A stretch of 64,000 nt of DNA from Anthopleura xanthogrammica (Eukaryota; Cnidaria; Anthozoa; Actiniaria; Actiniidae), in contig OZ025214.1 of the NCBI GenBank assembly GCA_964019055.1, positions 12,605,163-12,669,162 on the forward strand, given 5' to 3'. The position numbers and the translations under genes are program-made. Below the pieces are notes generated by a model, which saw only the letters and a list, made by a program, of their open reading frames with translations, was not told where the DNA came from and searched no databases. Of the stretch, positions 33,601 to 48,600 are shown piece by piece (position 1 is the stretch's first letter; each line of letters opens with the position of its first letter).

Positions 33601-36600
33601 AGCAGTGTATGAGCAATTCAGGAGGAGCTGGGAGTCTTTAAGAGTAGCGCATGTAAGTAGTAGTACTCAGTAATTGGACAGTTTTTTTTATTTAAACATA
33701 TTTTTTATCTGTGCTCTCTTCAAGAGCCGATAAGCGGCTCATCGAGGAAGATCACACTAAATAATTAATTATTTACAATATCTATGGAGCGCTAACAAAC
33801 TAACAAGAAAAAATTAAATAAACAAGAAAACTATTATAGAAACAAAACAAAGAACGAGTACAAATACAAAAGAAAATGATAAACAATTTAGCTACACAAC
33901 ACAAGAAGGATTAACTTAGACATACGTTATAATACACAAACAAGTCTGCTTTACCCTGTATTTACAAATCTTTCAGTATCCAATATATATTTTTGAGCGA
34001 ATAGAATTAGTTTCTGATTTTCTGCTTTTGTTAGAAAGGATGAGCCATTCAAAACACAATTTACTTAATCAGTATTAGAAAGAGAAGGCCAGGTAGACTG
34101 GAATAGCTGCGCGGAAAGTGAAAAAAAGGTGTTGACGTTGAGCGGCAATTGGATAGTTTCTCTAAGCCAATCAAAACTCGAGTAAAATAATAGGTATTAA
34201 CTTTCAACCAATCAGCGCGCAGCTCATGCTTGACGGCTTTGTTTTCTTTGTCCTTGATTCAAGATGGCGGATCGAGGAAGAAGAAAATTTTTCTTTGTTT
34301 TTAACGATGTTTTAGTCAAACATTATGAAATTTCCTTAACATGGAACTGCAATAAGCTTTTTCAAGACTCCCAGAAGTATCTTCAGAAAATTTAAGTCCC
34401 ATGCGAGAAGGAAATATGTACAAAAATACACAAAGAAGTCACCCGACATGGATGAAAATATTTGATTGCTCGAGTGTTCAACTGCTTGTGGAAAGCATAA
34501 AATCTTGCAAAACCTTGCACCTTCACCACAGAAAAGTCTCAAAAGTAATAGAGTGGCCGACTGTTGGCATATAGCCAGTCAAGAAGCAAGGCAATATTGT
34601 TATAGTTGAACTATTTTCTAAGTATTCATCCGTGTGTTTTTATGGTCATGAGTTTGTCATGATACAATTAATCTGCAATAGGACTACATGCTTGTCCGAT
34701 TTGGAAATATTTGAATTCAAAAAATCCTTCTGACTCAGTGACAAATTGAAATCCACTCACAATGAAGTTGGAGCCCTTGCACTCGTCAATGACATTTTCT
34801 TTGGATGGATTCTCAAGGTGACTCTTCCATAATCGTAAATCCTTCTTAAAAGTGAAGATGTGTTCAGTTAATTATGTTGTTTCCATATTTTTCGAATCAC
34901 CTTTTTAGCAGCATTACGCATCGCTTCGATCCTCCAGCAGTATATGATGGGATTCATGACACTATTTAATATCATAAGTGCAATGCTCGAAGACAGCGCA
35001 AAAGTAGTCCATTCCTTGCTTTTTGTAAACGGGAAAATAAATATCACTAATAACATTCCTAGAAATGGCAAATAGCAAATAACAAACCCACACATGATAT
35101 AGTGCATGGTGTTGACAGAGTTCTTGTATCTGGGCATGTCTATGGATTGTACTGATTGCTGTTGGGCTTGAATCTGAGCCGTGTGCCTGTGGATGATTCG
35201 AGAGATCTTGAACAGGAAAAAAATATTAGCGAATACAATGCCACACAGTATAGAGAGAAAAACTGTGCGATATTCTACTGTTTGTAGCTTAACGCTTAAG
35301 TAACACAACAAGATACTAGTTATCCAGATTGATGCAGCAGTGATGCCATATCGTTTGGTTGTGATGATTTCTTGGTAGCGAAGGTGAAGATAAACAGCCA
35401 GGAATCGATCTGCAGTGATGGCAGAAACAGAGAAGAATGAAATAATAAACAATAGAATAGTTACGCCGATAAAAGCATGCCCTATTGCTCTATGATCTAG
35501 GTCACTATCAATTAAGATAGCTGTTTGATAAACGCAGGCCAGAGGTGCTGATAAAATACCAACTCCAAAGTCAGAAATAGCAAGACAGAGGACAAGAACA
35601 TTCGAAGGAGTTTCTCGAACAGCGGGAGTCTTCGTAAAAGTCAAAATAATAAACAAGTTAAGAAAAGTCGCCAAAAACACAACCAAAATGTTGATAACGA
35701 GAATTGTAGCTGTAAAATAACTGTTATAGTTGTCGAACAAGTCTGGTTCATCTTTAGTCTTCAGTGGGGAGACACTAGAGGCCATTGGCAATATCTGTTT
35801 TGAAGAAGTGTTATTCATGTCTTGAAAACAAAACCTTGACAGAAAATGTTTCCCGAAGAAAAAATATTGCTTGGTTCTTTTAAGAAGATAGAAGTGTTGC
35901 TTGTTGATAGTGCGAGCAAAAAAAGAGAAAAAATGAGATGTTTTTTCTACTTTCAGGAAATGTCTGGACCAAATATTGCATCCGACCCGTTTTCAGTTGC
36001 TTATGATAGAACGAAACCGTAGAGACTTCTGTCTACTGCAGTTCAAATTAAAATGAAAGTAATTCACGGAAATATAAATTATGTCCAAGTTTTTTTGATG
36101 TCCAAAATTGCCTTCAATGGAAACCTTTGAAGCTATGGCAATGAAAGTAAAATGCTCGACTTCGTATTGGACAGATTCTGTGCACAAAACATCTTAAAAC
36201 AATTAAAATAGTGGCAGTTTAACTTTTTCGATTTTATTAGGATTTTTAAATAGTTTTTAAAATCATTTATTGTGCGAGAATCCCGCAGAAAAATACACAA
36301 AAGATGTATGATTCACTCAAAACGATTTGAAAATATTGGAAGTATTACACAATGAAAGGAGTTCTTATCTGATTGGACGGTACGTGATTAGGTCTGTGCA
36401 CGGGGTATTTTAATCTGTCTGGTTGACATGCCTATTTGTGGCTTTAGCTGAAACATCAGGTTTTTAATAAGATATTATTTGCACCTTGAAGTAGAATAAG
36501 GCTAGCTAGGTAGCGCTTTTCGTAGTATTAGATGAGTTTTCATTTTGGACACATGCATGTTTTGAAGTCAATGCAGCTGGTTGTGTTTTTGAATGTAGTT

Positions 36601-39600
36601 TGTTTCTTAGTGGTCTTTTGAATGCAACTGTCATTTTTGGATCATAAATCAGTTCAATGTTTCATTCTTTTTTTCTTCCTCCCTTCGTTTGTTCCTTCAT
36701 TTATTCATTCATTCATTCATTCATTCATTCATTCATTCATTCATTCATTCATTCATTCATTCATTCATTCATTCATTCATTCATTCATTCATTCATTCAT
36801 TCATTCATTCATTCATTCATTCATTGATTCATTCATTGATTCATTCATTGATTCATTCATTGATTCATTCATTGATTCATTGATTCATTGATTCATTCAT
36901 TCATTCATTCATTCATTCATTCATTCATTCATTCATTCATTCATTCATTCATTCATTCATTCATTCATTCATTCATTCATTCATTCATTCATTCATTCAT
37001 TCATTCATTCATTCATTCATTCATTCATTGATTCATTCATTGATTCATTCATTGATTCATTCATTGATTCATTCATTGATTCATTCATTGATTCATTCAT
37101 TGATTCATTCATTGATTCATTCATTGATTCATTGATTCATTGATTCATTCATTGATTCATTCATTCATTGATTCATTGATTCATTCATTGATTCATTCAT
37201 TCATTCATTCATTCATTCATTCATTCATTCATTCATTCATTCATTCATTCATTCATTCATTCATTCATTCATTCATTCATTCATTCATTCATTCATTCAT
37301 TCATTCATTCATTCATTCATACATCCATTCATGGTTTCATTCATTCCTCTTTTGGCTCTCTAAATTGGGAGGTTGGTGAAGGGCTAACCGCCATGAGCAT
37401 GTCCAGTAAAAACTATTGAATTAGAAACATTAATGTCGAAGAGTGTGATATCCTTGTACCTCCAGATGGTACGTAGATTTTAAGTTCAGTTAAGTAACTA
37501 AAGTTACCCTTGCGAAGCAACTAATTTAACACTCGTCAATGACATCTTCTTTGGATGGATTCTCAAGGTGACTCTTTCATAGTCGTAAGTCCTTCTTAAA
37601 ACTAAAGATGTGTTCAGTTAATTATCTTGGTTCCATATTTTTCGAATCACCTTTTTAGCAGTATTACGCATCGCTTCGATCCTCCAGCAGTATATGATGG
37701 GATTCATGACACTATTTAACATCATAAGTGTAATGCTCGAAGACAGCGCAAAATTAGTCCATTCCTTGCTTCTCGTAAAAGGGAAAATTAATACCACAAA
37801 TATAATTCCTAGAAATGGCAAATAGCAAATAACAAACCCACACATGATATAGTGCATGGTGTTGACAGATTTCTTGTATCTGGGCATGTCTATGGATTGT
37901 ACTGATTGCTGTTGGGCTTGAATCTGAGCCGTGTGCCTGTGGATGATTCGAGAGATCTTGAACAGGAAAAAAATATTAGCGAATACAATACCACACAGTA
38001 TAGAGAGTAAAACTGTGCGATATTCTACTGTTCGAAGCTTGGCAGTTATACCACACAACAAGATACTAGTTATCCAGATGGATGCAGCAGTGATGCCATA
38101 TCGTTTGGTTGTGATGATTTCTTGATAGCGAAGGTGAAGATGAACAGCCAGGAATCGATCTGCAGTGATGGCAGAAACAGAGAAGAATGAAACAATAAAT
38201 AATAGAATATATACACCGATAGATGTATTTGCTATAGCTTGATGATCTAGGTCACTATCAATTAAGATAGCTGTTTGATAAACGCAGAGCAGAGGCGTTG
38301 ATAATATACCAACTCCAAAGTCAGAAAGAGCAAGATTGAGGACAAGAACATTCGAAGGAGTTTCTCGAACAGCCGGAGTCTTCGCAAAAGTTAAAATAAT
38401 AAACAAGTTAAGAAAAGTCGCCAGGAAAGCAACCAAAATATTGATAACGAGAATTGAAGCTGTAAAATAACTGTTATGGTTGTCGAACAAGTCTGGCTCA
38501 TCTTCAGTCTTCAGTGGGGAGACACTAGAGGCCATTAACATCTGCTCTGAAGAAATGTTATTCATGTCTTGAAAACAAAACCTTGGCAGAAAATGCTTCC
38601 TGAAGAAAAAATATTGCTTGGTTCTTAAATCCAAGCTTGAATTTTTGTTTTGAAGAAGATGGAAGTGTTGCTTGTTGATACTGCGGAAAAAAAAAGAAAA
38701 GATATGAAATGTGCCTTCTAGTTTCAAGAGATGTCTGAATAAAATGTTAAGAGAGCCGTCCTCTGTCTGTTCTTATAGAGCAAACCCGTAGAAACCTGTT
38801 TATATCACTGAAGCTCAAATTAACATGGAAGTAATAATAATAATAATAATAGGGTTATGGCATCCCACAAATTCTCGGTGCTTTACAAAGGTAACTAGTG
38901 TAAACAAATCTAAATCTAATATATAACATACAGAATGAAAAATATGAAATAAAGTAATTATTGTTAGACCTGTCAATTAATATATCAATAATATAAGCGA
39001 TTATGCTAGACTCTAGAGAGAAGGATAGAAACTAATGAATAAATAATAGGTTTTGAGTCTTGATTTGAAAGACTTTTGAAAACAAGTGTCATGAAGTTTT
39101 CCTTCACAAGTTAGCATTTTTGGATAAAAGCAATAATTAAAAGTAAAAATAATCTTTTCATTCATCCATCAGTTGTTACTTTTTCCTTCCTTCATTCGTT
39201 CCTTCTTTTCATTCATCCATCAGTTGTTATGACCCCCCAGATGGCACCTGCATTGCGTCTGATTTGCGCACACACCGAAAAGTCTAAATGCGTAAACTTG
39301 AGAGTAGCTTAGGAGTCTCAGGAACAGCACATGAGTCTATGAGCAGTGTATGAGCAATTCAGGAGCAGCTGGGAGTATTTAGGAGTAGCACATGAGTCTA
39401 TGAGCAGTGTATGAGCAATTAATGAGCAGCTGGGAGTCATTAGGAGCAGCACATGAGTCTATGAGCAGTGTATGAGCAGTTCAGGAGGAGCTGGGAGTCT
39501 TTAAGAGTAGCGCATGTAAGTAGTAGTACTCAGTAATTGGACAGTTTTTTTTATTTAAACATATTTTTTCTCTGTGCTCTCTTCAAGAGCCGATAAGCGG

Positions 39601-42600
39601 CTCATCGAGGAAGATCACACAAAATAATTAATTATTTACAATATTTATGGAGTACTAACAAACCGGCTTAGTATAGGAAATCGCACGACCTCGAGTACAA
39701 TTTGGAAATTAATAGGTACGAGTAATGTTTTGAAAGTTCTTGTAATTGCACGAGCCTTTAGGCGAGACTTTCAAAACATTACGAGTGCCTATTAATTCCA
39801 AATTGTACGAGAAGGTCGTGCGATTTTTTATTTATAGTTCACTTGACAAAATTTTATAAAACATGCGAAGCGAAGGCATTCATTCATCTTTATTGCCTTT
39901 GCTATGATCAACCCTTCTCCAAGAACGCTAAGTCAAGAACAGCATAGAAAGTGTTAACGTTGCTGTAAAACCTTTTTAGATTAGTATTTTATGTATGATT
40001 TGAACTACAAAATACTAGAAAATATTTTTACATCTCAAGTAAAAAGCCATTTTAATGCATGTTTACAACTATTGAATGACAGTACTGACAGCTAAACAGC
40101 GAATCAAGAAGCGACTTTTCTTTGAAAACGTACTGTGTGAAAACCAAGCGAAAGTTGAGAGTTTACAGTTCGCTAATATAAGTTTTTTTCCTCTTAGCAT
40201 TTGCTAATAACTGCTAAAACACAATTTCAAAAATACTTTCTTTGAAAACAAGTTAGCTGGACAACATCAAAAGGGATAAAAGCGACAAATATGTCGTTCA
40301 AGTTAAAAGTTTTGAAGTACAGCTTGCCGTGAACGAGTCGCCAGTGATCAGACCATGTGCTTTGGATATTATTCCCTCCTGGAGCTTGAAGAATTTCGCT
40401 GCTATTTTCTTTGAATGGTGAATTATCTGAAGATTTTATTATTTCAAGACTGGATTGACAACTTAGGATCAATTAACTTGTGATAAATAGCTGAATTCGT
40501 CTCTCTACAACTACTCGACAGTTTGCCGGTAAGATTTGATCTTAACTATTTTCAAAACAAAAAACGAGCCTCTACTCGCTGTGTTTTTTCGCTAAACGGA
40601 AAGAAATCTGCTTTAAAACTATTGTTAGCTGTTTTCTACATATTGTACAATTATGGTAGATGTGGTGTTGAATATATTTTTCGAGAAGACCACAGAAGAC
40701 AACAGGTAGGAAAACGAGAACATTCAAAACTCCAACTCAAATTGTTTGGCGAAAACTAGAAAGAAAAAACGACTATCTACTACAAAACATGATTTATTAC
40801 GTCTTGAATTTGTCTAGTTATCATAATTTGAGGCCTTCCTATGTGTGTATTAAACAGTTTTCTGAAATATTTGCATTTTAATCTATAAAACACTGATTTT
40901 TTTGGGAATTTCACTCATTTCACTGGGGAAATTTGCCGCTTTTGGCCGTGTTTCCATAGCGACCTAATTGGTACTCCCGCGGAGTACCAATTAACGCTCT
41001 AATTGTACTCCTCTAGACCAATCAGAATCGAGTAATTTTGTCGAGTGTACTATAATTATAGAAACAAAACAAAGAACGAGTACAAATACAAAAGAAAATG
41101 ATAAACAATTTAGCTACACAACACAAGAAGGATTAACTTAGACAAACGCTATAATACACAAACAAGTCTGGTTCACCCTGTATTTACAAATCTTTCAGTA
41201 TCCAACGTATATTTTGGAGCGAGTAATTTAATTTAATTTAATTTAATTTACAGCTTTTATCACGCATTTTGCTACGCCTCAATGCGTTTACAATGTATAT
41301 AATAATAAAACTACAATAATAACGATAAAATATAATATATATTAATATAACTAGACTAAATTATTAATAATACTAATGATCTAAAAACGGATAAATTAAT
41401 ATGAGGCTGATATATGACAATGAAGATAAAAGATAAAAATCAAGTAAGAAATAATATAACATAATGAGATAGTATAGCCTATATATTGTAAGGACGTGAT
41501 GGATCAATTAAAAGCTTCCTTGAAAAGATATGTTTTAGCTAAAGACATGAACTGTTTAACACTTTCAGCGTTTTTTATTGATTCTGGTAGGTTATTCCAG
41601 AGCTTAGGCGCAGCAATGGAAAAAGCTCTATCGCCATATGTGGATGTATTCGACTTAGGAACTATCAATAGCCTCTTAGAGGCAGAGCGTAACATTAATA
41701 AAAGTAAAATTAGTTTCTGATTTTCTGCTTTTGTTAGAAAGGATGAGCCATTCAAAACACAATTTACTTAATCAGTATTAGAAAGAGAAGGCCAGGTAGA
41801 CTGGAATAGCTGCGCGGAAAGTGAAAAAAGGTGTTGACGTTGAGCGGCAATTGGATAGTTTCTCTAAGCCAATCAAAACTCGAGTAAAATAATAGGTATT
41901 AACTTTCAACCAATCAGCGCGCAGCTCATGCTTGACGGCTTTGTTTTCTTTGTCCTTGATTCAAGATGACGGATCGAGGAAGAAGAAAATTTTTCTTTGT
42001 TTTTAACGATGTTTTAGTCAAAAATCATGAAATTTCCTTAACATGGAACTGCAATAAGCTTTTACAAGACTCCCAGAAGTATCTGAAAATTTAAGTCCCA
42101 TGCGAGAAGTAACTATGTACAAAAATACACAAAGAAGTCACCCGACATGGATGAAAATATTTGATTGCTCGAGTGCTCAACTGCTTGTGGAAAGCATAAA
42201 ATCTTGCAAAACCTTTCACCTTCAACACAGAAAAGTCTCGAAAGTAATAGAGTGGCCGACTGTTGGCATATAGCCAGTCAAGAAACAAGGCAATATTGTT
42301 ATAGTTGAACTATTTTCTAACTATTCATCCGTGTGTTTTTATGGTCATGAGGTTGTCATGATATAACTCATCTGCAATAGGACTACATGCTTGTCAGATT
42401 TCGAAATAATTGAATTCAAAAAATCCTTCTGACTCAGTGACAAATTGAAATCCACTCACAATGAAGTTGGAGCCCTTAACACTCGTCAATGACATTTTCT
42501 TTGGATGGATTCTCAAGGTGACTCTTTCGTAATCGTAAATCCTTCTTAAAAGTGAAGATGTGTTCAGTTAATTATCTTGTTTCCATATTTTTCGAATCAC

Positions 42601-45600
42601 CTTTTTAGCAGCATTACGCATCGCTTCGATCCTCCAACAGTATATGATGGGATTCATGACACTATTTAATATCATAAGTGCAATGCTCGAAGACAGCGCA
42701 AAAGTAGTCCATTCCTTGCTTCTCGTAAAATGGAAAATAAATATCACTAATAACATTCCTAGAAATGGCAAATAGCAAATAACAAACCCACACATGATAT
42801 AGTGCATGGTGTTGACAGATTTCTTGTACCTGGGCATGTCTATGGATTGTACTGATTGCTGTTGGGCTTGAATCTGAGCCGTGTGCCTGTGGATGATTCG
42901 AGAGATCTTGAACAGGAAAAAAATATTAGCGAATACAATGCCACAGATAATAGAGAGAAAAACTGTCCTATATACTACTGTTTGTAGCTTAACGCTTAAG
43001 TAACACAACAAGATACTAGTTATCCAGATGGATGCAGCAGTAACGCCATATCGTTTGGTTGTGATGATTTCTTGGTAGCGAAGGTGAAGATAAACAGCCA
43101 GGAATCGATCTGCAGTGATGGCAGAAACAGAGAAGAATGAAATAATAAACAATAGAATAGATACGCCGATAAAAGCATGCCCTATTGCTCTATGATCTAG
43201 GTCACTATCAATTAAGATAGCTGTTTGATAAACGCAGGCCAGAGGTGCTGATAAAATACCAACTCCGAAGTCAGAAATAGCAAGACAGAGGACAAGAACA
43301 TTCGAAGGAGTTTCTCGAACAGCCGGAGTCTTCGTAAAAGTCAAAATAATAAACAAGTTTAGAAAAGTCGCCAGAAATACAACCAAAATATTGATAACGA
43401 GAATTGTAGCTGTAAAATAACTGTTATGGTTGTCGAACAAGTCGAGCTCATCTTCAGTCTTCAGTGGCGGGAGACTAGAGGCCATTGGCAACATCTGCTC
43501 TGAAGAAGTGTTATTCATGTCTTGAAAACAAAACCTTGACAGAAAATGTTTCCTGAGGAAAAAATATTGCTTGGTTCTTAAAGTCAAGCTTTTGTTTTGA
43601 AGAAGATGGAAGTGTTGCTTGTTGATACTGCGAGCAAAAAAAGAGAAAAAATGAGATGTTTCTTCTACTTTCAAGAAATGTCTGAACCAAATATTGCATC
43701 AGACCCGTTTTCATTTGCTTATGATAGAACGAAACCGTAGAGACTTCTGTCAACTGCAGTTCAAATTAAAATGAAAGTAATTCACGGGAATATAAATTAT
43801 GTCCAAGTTTTTTTGATGTCCAAAATTGCCTATGGCAATGAAAGTAATATGCTCGACTTCGTATTGAACAGATTCTGTGCACAAATATGAATAGTAACAA
43901 TTAAAATAGTGCCAGTTTAACTTCTTCGTTTTATTAGGATTTTAAATTAGTTTTTAAAATCATTTATCGTGCGAGAATCCCGCAGAAAAATACACAAAAG
44001 ATGTGTTCACTCAAAACGATTTGAAAATATTGGAAGTATTACACGATGAAAGGAGTTCTTATCTGATTGGACGGTACTTGATTAGGTCCGTGCACGGGGT
44101 ATTTTAATCTGTCTGGTTGACATGCCTATTTGTGGCTTTAGCTGAAACATCAGGTTTTTAATAAGATATTATTTGCACCTTGAAGTAGAATAAGGCTAGC
44201 TAGGTAGCGCTTTTCGTAGTATTAGATGAGTTTTCATTTTGGACAGATGTTTTGAAGTCAATGCAACTGGTTGTGTTTTTGAATGTAGTTTGCTTCTCAG
44301 TGGTCTTTTGAATGCAACTGTCATTTTTGTATTATAAATCAGTACAAAGTTTCATTCTTTTTTCCTTCCTTCCTTCATTTGTTCTTTTGTTTGTTCCTTC
44401 ATTCATTCATTCATTCATTCATTCATTCATTCATTCATTCAATCATTCATTCATTCATTCATTCATTCATTCATTCATTCATTCATTCATTCATTCATTC
44501 ATTCATTCATTCATTCATTCATTCATTCATTCAATCATTCATTCATTCATTCATTCATTCATTCATTCATTCATTCATTCAATCATTCATTCATTCATTC
44601 ATTCATTCATTCATTCATTCATTCAATCATTCATTCATTCATTCATTCATTCATTCATTCAATCATTCATTCATTCATTCATTCATTCATTCATTTATTT
44701 ATTCATTCAATCATTCATTCATTCATTCATTCATTCATTCATTCATTTATTCATTCATTCATTCATTCATTCATTCATTCATTCATTCATTCATTCATTC
44801 ATTCATTCATTCATCCATTCATTCATTCATTCATTCATTCATTCATTCATTCATTCATTCATTCATTCATTCATTCATTCATTCATTTATTCATTCATAC
44901 ATTCATTCATTCATTCATACTTTCATTCATTCATCTTTTGGCTCACTAAATTGGGAAGTTGGTGCAGGGCTAACCACCATGGGCATGTCCAGTAAAAACA
45001 ATTGAATTAGAAACACTAATGTCGGAGAGTGTGATATCCTTGTACCTCCAGATGGTACGTAGATTTTAAGTTCAGTTAAGTAAGTTAACCGTTGCCAAGC
45101 AACTAATTTAACACTCGTCAATGACATCTTCTTTGGATGGATTCTCAAGGTGACTCATTCATAATCGTAAATCCTTCTTAAAAGTAAATGTGTTCAGTTA
45201 ATTATCTTGTTTCCATATTTTTCGAATCACCTTTTTAGCAGCATTACGCATCGCTTCGATCCTCCAGCAGTATATAATGGGATTCATGACACTATTTAAC
45301 ATCATAACTGCAATGCTCGAAGACAGCGCAAAACCAGCCCATTCCATGCTTCTCGTAGACGGGAAAATTAATATCACAAATAACATTCCTAGATATGGCA
45401 AATAGCAAATAACAAACCCACACATGATATAGTGCATGGTGTTGACAGATTTCTTGTACCTGGGCATGTCTATGGATTGTACTGATTGCTGTTGGGCTTG
45501 AATCTGAGCCGTGTGCCTGTGAATGATTCGAGAGATCTTGAACAGGAAAAAAATATTAGCGAATACAATGCCACACAGTATAGAGAGAAAAACTGTGCGA

Positions 45601-48600
45601 TATTCTACTGTTCGAAGCTTGGCAGTTAAGCCACACAACAAGATACTAGTTATCCAGATGGATGCAGCAGTGATGCCATATCGTTTGGTTGTGATGATCT
45701 CTTGGTAGCGAAGGTGAAGATAAACAGCCAGGAATCGATCTGCAGTGATGGCAGAAACAGAGAAGAATGAAACAGTAAAAAGTAGAATAGATACACCGAT
45801 AGATGTATTTGCTATTGCCTGATGATCTAGGTCACTATCAATTAAGATAGCTGTTTGATAAACGCAGACCAGAGGCGTTGATAATATACCAACTCCAAAG
45901 TCAGAAATAGCAAGATTGAGAACGAGAACATTCGAAGGAGTTTCTCGAACAGCGGGAGTCTTCGCAAAAGTTAAAATAATAAACAAGTTAAGAAAAGTCG
46001 CCAGAAAAACAACCAAAATATTGATAACGAGAATTGTAGCTGTAAAATAACTGTTATGGTTGTCGAACAAGTCTGGCTCATCTTCAGTCTTCAGTGTGGA
46101 GACACTAGAGGCCATCGGCAACATCTGCTCTGAAGAAGTGTTATTCATGTCTTGAAAACAAAACCTTGGCAGAAAATGTTTCCTGAAGAAAAAATATTGC
46201 TTGGTTCTTAAATTCGAGCTTCTTTTTTTTTTTAAGAAGATAGAAGTGTTGCTTGTTGATACTGCGAGCAAAAAAAGAGAAAAAATGAGATGTTTCTTCT
46301 ACTTTCCGGAAATGTCTGAACCAAATGTTGCAGACCCGTTTTCAGTTGCTGATGATAGAACGAAACCGTAGAGACTTCTGTCTACTGCAGTTCAAATTAA
46401 AATGAAAGTAATTCACGAGAATATAAATTATGTCCAAGATTTTTTGATGTCCAAAATTGCCTTCAATGAAAACCTTTGAAGCTATGACAATGAAAGTAAT
46501 ATGCTCGACTTCGTATTGGACAGATTCTGTGATAAAATATATTAACAATTAAAATAGTGGCAGTTTAGCTTTTTGGATTTTATTAGGATTTTTAAATAGT
46601 TTTTTTTAAATCATTTATCGTGCGAGAATCCCGCAGAAAAATACACAAAAGATGTGTTCACTCAAAACGATTAGAAAATATTGGAAGTATTACACGATGA
46701 AAGGAGTTCTTATCTGATTGGACGGTATGTGATTAGGTCCGTGCACGGGGTATTTTAATCTGTCTGGTTGACATGCCTATTTGTGGCTTTAGCCGAAACA
46801 TCAGGTTTTTAATAAGATATTATTTGCACCTTGAAGTAGAATAAGGCTAGCTAGGTAGCGCTTTTCGTAGTATTAGATGAGTTTTCATTTTGGACAGATG
46901 TTTTGAAGTCAATGCAGCTGGTTGTGTTTTTGAATGTAGTTTGCTTCTCAGTGGTCTTTTGAATGCAACTGTCATTTTTGGATCATAAATCAGTTCAATG
47001 TTTCATTCTTTTTTTCTTCCTCCCTTCGTTTGTTCCTTCCTTCATTCATTCATTCATTCATTCATTCATTCATTCATTCATTCATTCATTCATTCATTCA
47101 TTCATTCATTCATTCATTCATTCATTCATTCATTCATTCATTCATTCATTCATTCATTCATTCATTCATTCATTCATTCATTCATTCATTCATTCATTCA
47201 TTCATTCATTCATTCATTCATTCATTCATTCATTCATTCATTCATTCATTCATTCATTCATTCATTCATTCATTCATTCATTCATTCATTCATTCATTCA
47301 TTCATTCATTCATTCATTCATTCATTCATTCATTCATTCATTCATTCATTCATTCATTCATTCATTCATTCATTCATTCATTCATTCATTCATTCATTCA
47401 TTCATTCATTCATTCATTCATTCATTCATTCATTCATTCATTCATTCGTTTATTCATTCATACATCCATTCATTCTTTCTTTCATTCATTCATCTTTTGG
47501 CTCACTAAATTGAGAAGTTGGTGCAGGGCTAACCGCCATGGGCATGTCCAGTAAAAACCAATTGAATTAGAAACACTAATGTCGGAGAGTGTGATATCCT
47601 TGTACCTCCAGATGGTACGTAGATTTTAAGTTCAGTTAAGTATCTAAAGTTAACCGTTGCCAAGCAACTAATTTAACACTCGTCAATGACATCTTCTTTG
47701 GTTGGATTCTCAAGGTGACTCTTCCATAATCGTAAATCCTTCTTAAAAGTGAAGATGCGTTCAGTTAATTATATTAGTTCCATATTTTTCGAATCACCTT
47801 TTTAGCAGCATTACGCATCGCTTCGATCCTCCAGCAGTATATGATGGGATTCATGACACTATTTAACATCATAACTGCAATGCTCGAAGACAGCGTAAAA
47901 GTAGTCCATTCCTTGCTTCTCGTAAAAGGGAAAATTAATATCGCAAATAACATTCCTAGAAATGGCAAATAGCAAATAACAAACCCACACATGATATAAT
48001 GCATGGTGTTGACAGATTTCTTGTACCTGGGCATGTCTATGGATTGTACTGATTGCTGTTGGGCTTGAATCTGAGCCGTGTGCCTGTGAATGATTCGAGA
48101 GATCTTGAACAGGAAAAAAATATTAGCGAATACAATACCACACAGTATAGAGAGAAAAACTGTGCGATATTCTACTGTTCGAAGCTTGGCATTTAAGCTA
48201 CACAACAAGATACTAGTTATCCAGATGGATGCAGCAGTGATGCCATATCGTTTGTTTGTGATGATTTCTTGGTAGCGAAGGTGAAGATAAACAGCCAGGA
48301 ATCGATCTGCAGTGATGGCAGAGACTGAGAAGAATGAAATAATAAATAATAGAATAGTTACGCCGATAAAAGCATTCCCTATTGCTCTATGATTCAGGTC
48401 ACCACCAATTAAGATAGCTGTTTGATAAACGCACGCCAGAGGTGCTGATAAAATACCAACTCCAAAGTCAGAAATAGCAAGATTGAGGACAAGAACATTC
48501 GAAGGAGTTTCTCGAACAGCCGGAGTCTTCGTAAAAGTCAAAATAATAAACAAGTTAAGAAAAGTCGCCAGAAATACAACCAAAATATTGATGACGAGAA

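Noticed and set aside
32040..33655. Possible CRISPR array
   Set aside because: Units are contiguous 61-bp tandem repeats without unique spacers, in an animal genome.
41496..41720. 74-codon plus-strand frame
   Set aside because: It is antisense to the LINE C-terminal sequence, which is clearly the real coding strand.
44312..47554. Long FIHS-repeat open frames
   Set aside because: Translations of TTCA microsatellite tracts in several frames; lengths vary freely between duplicated blocks.
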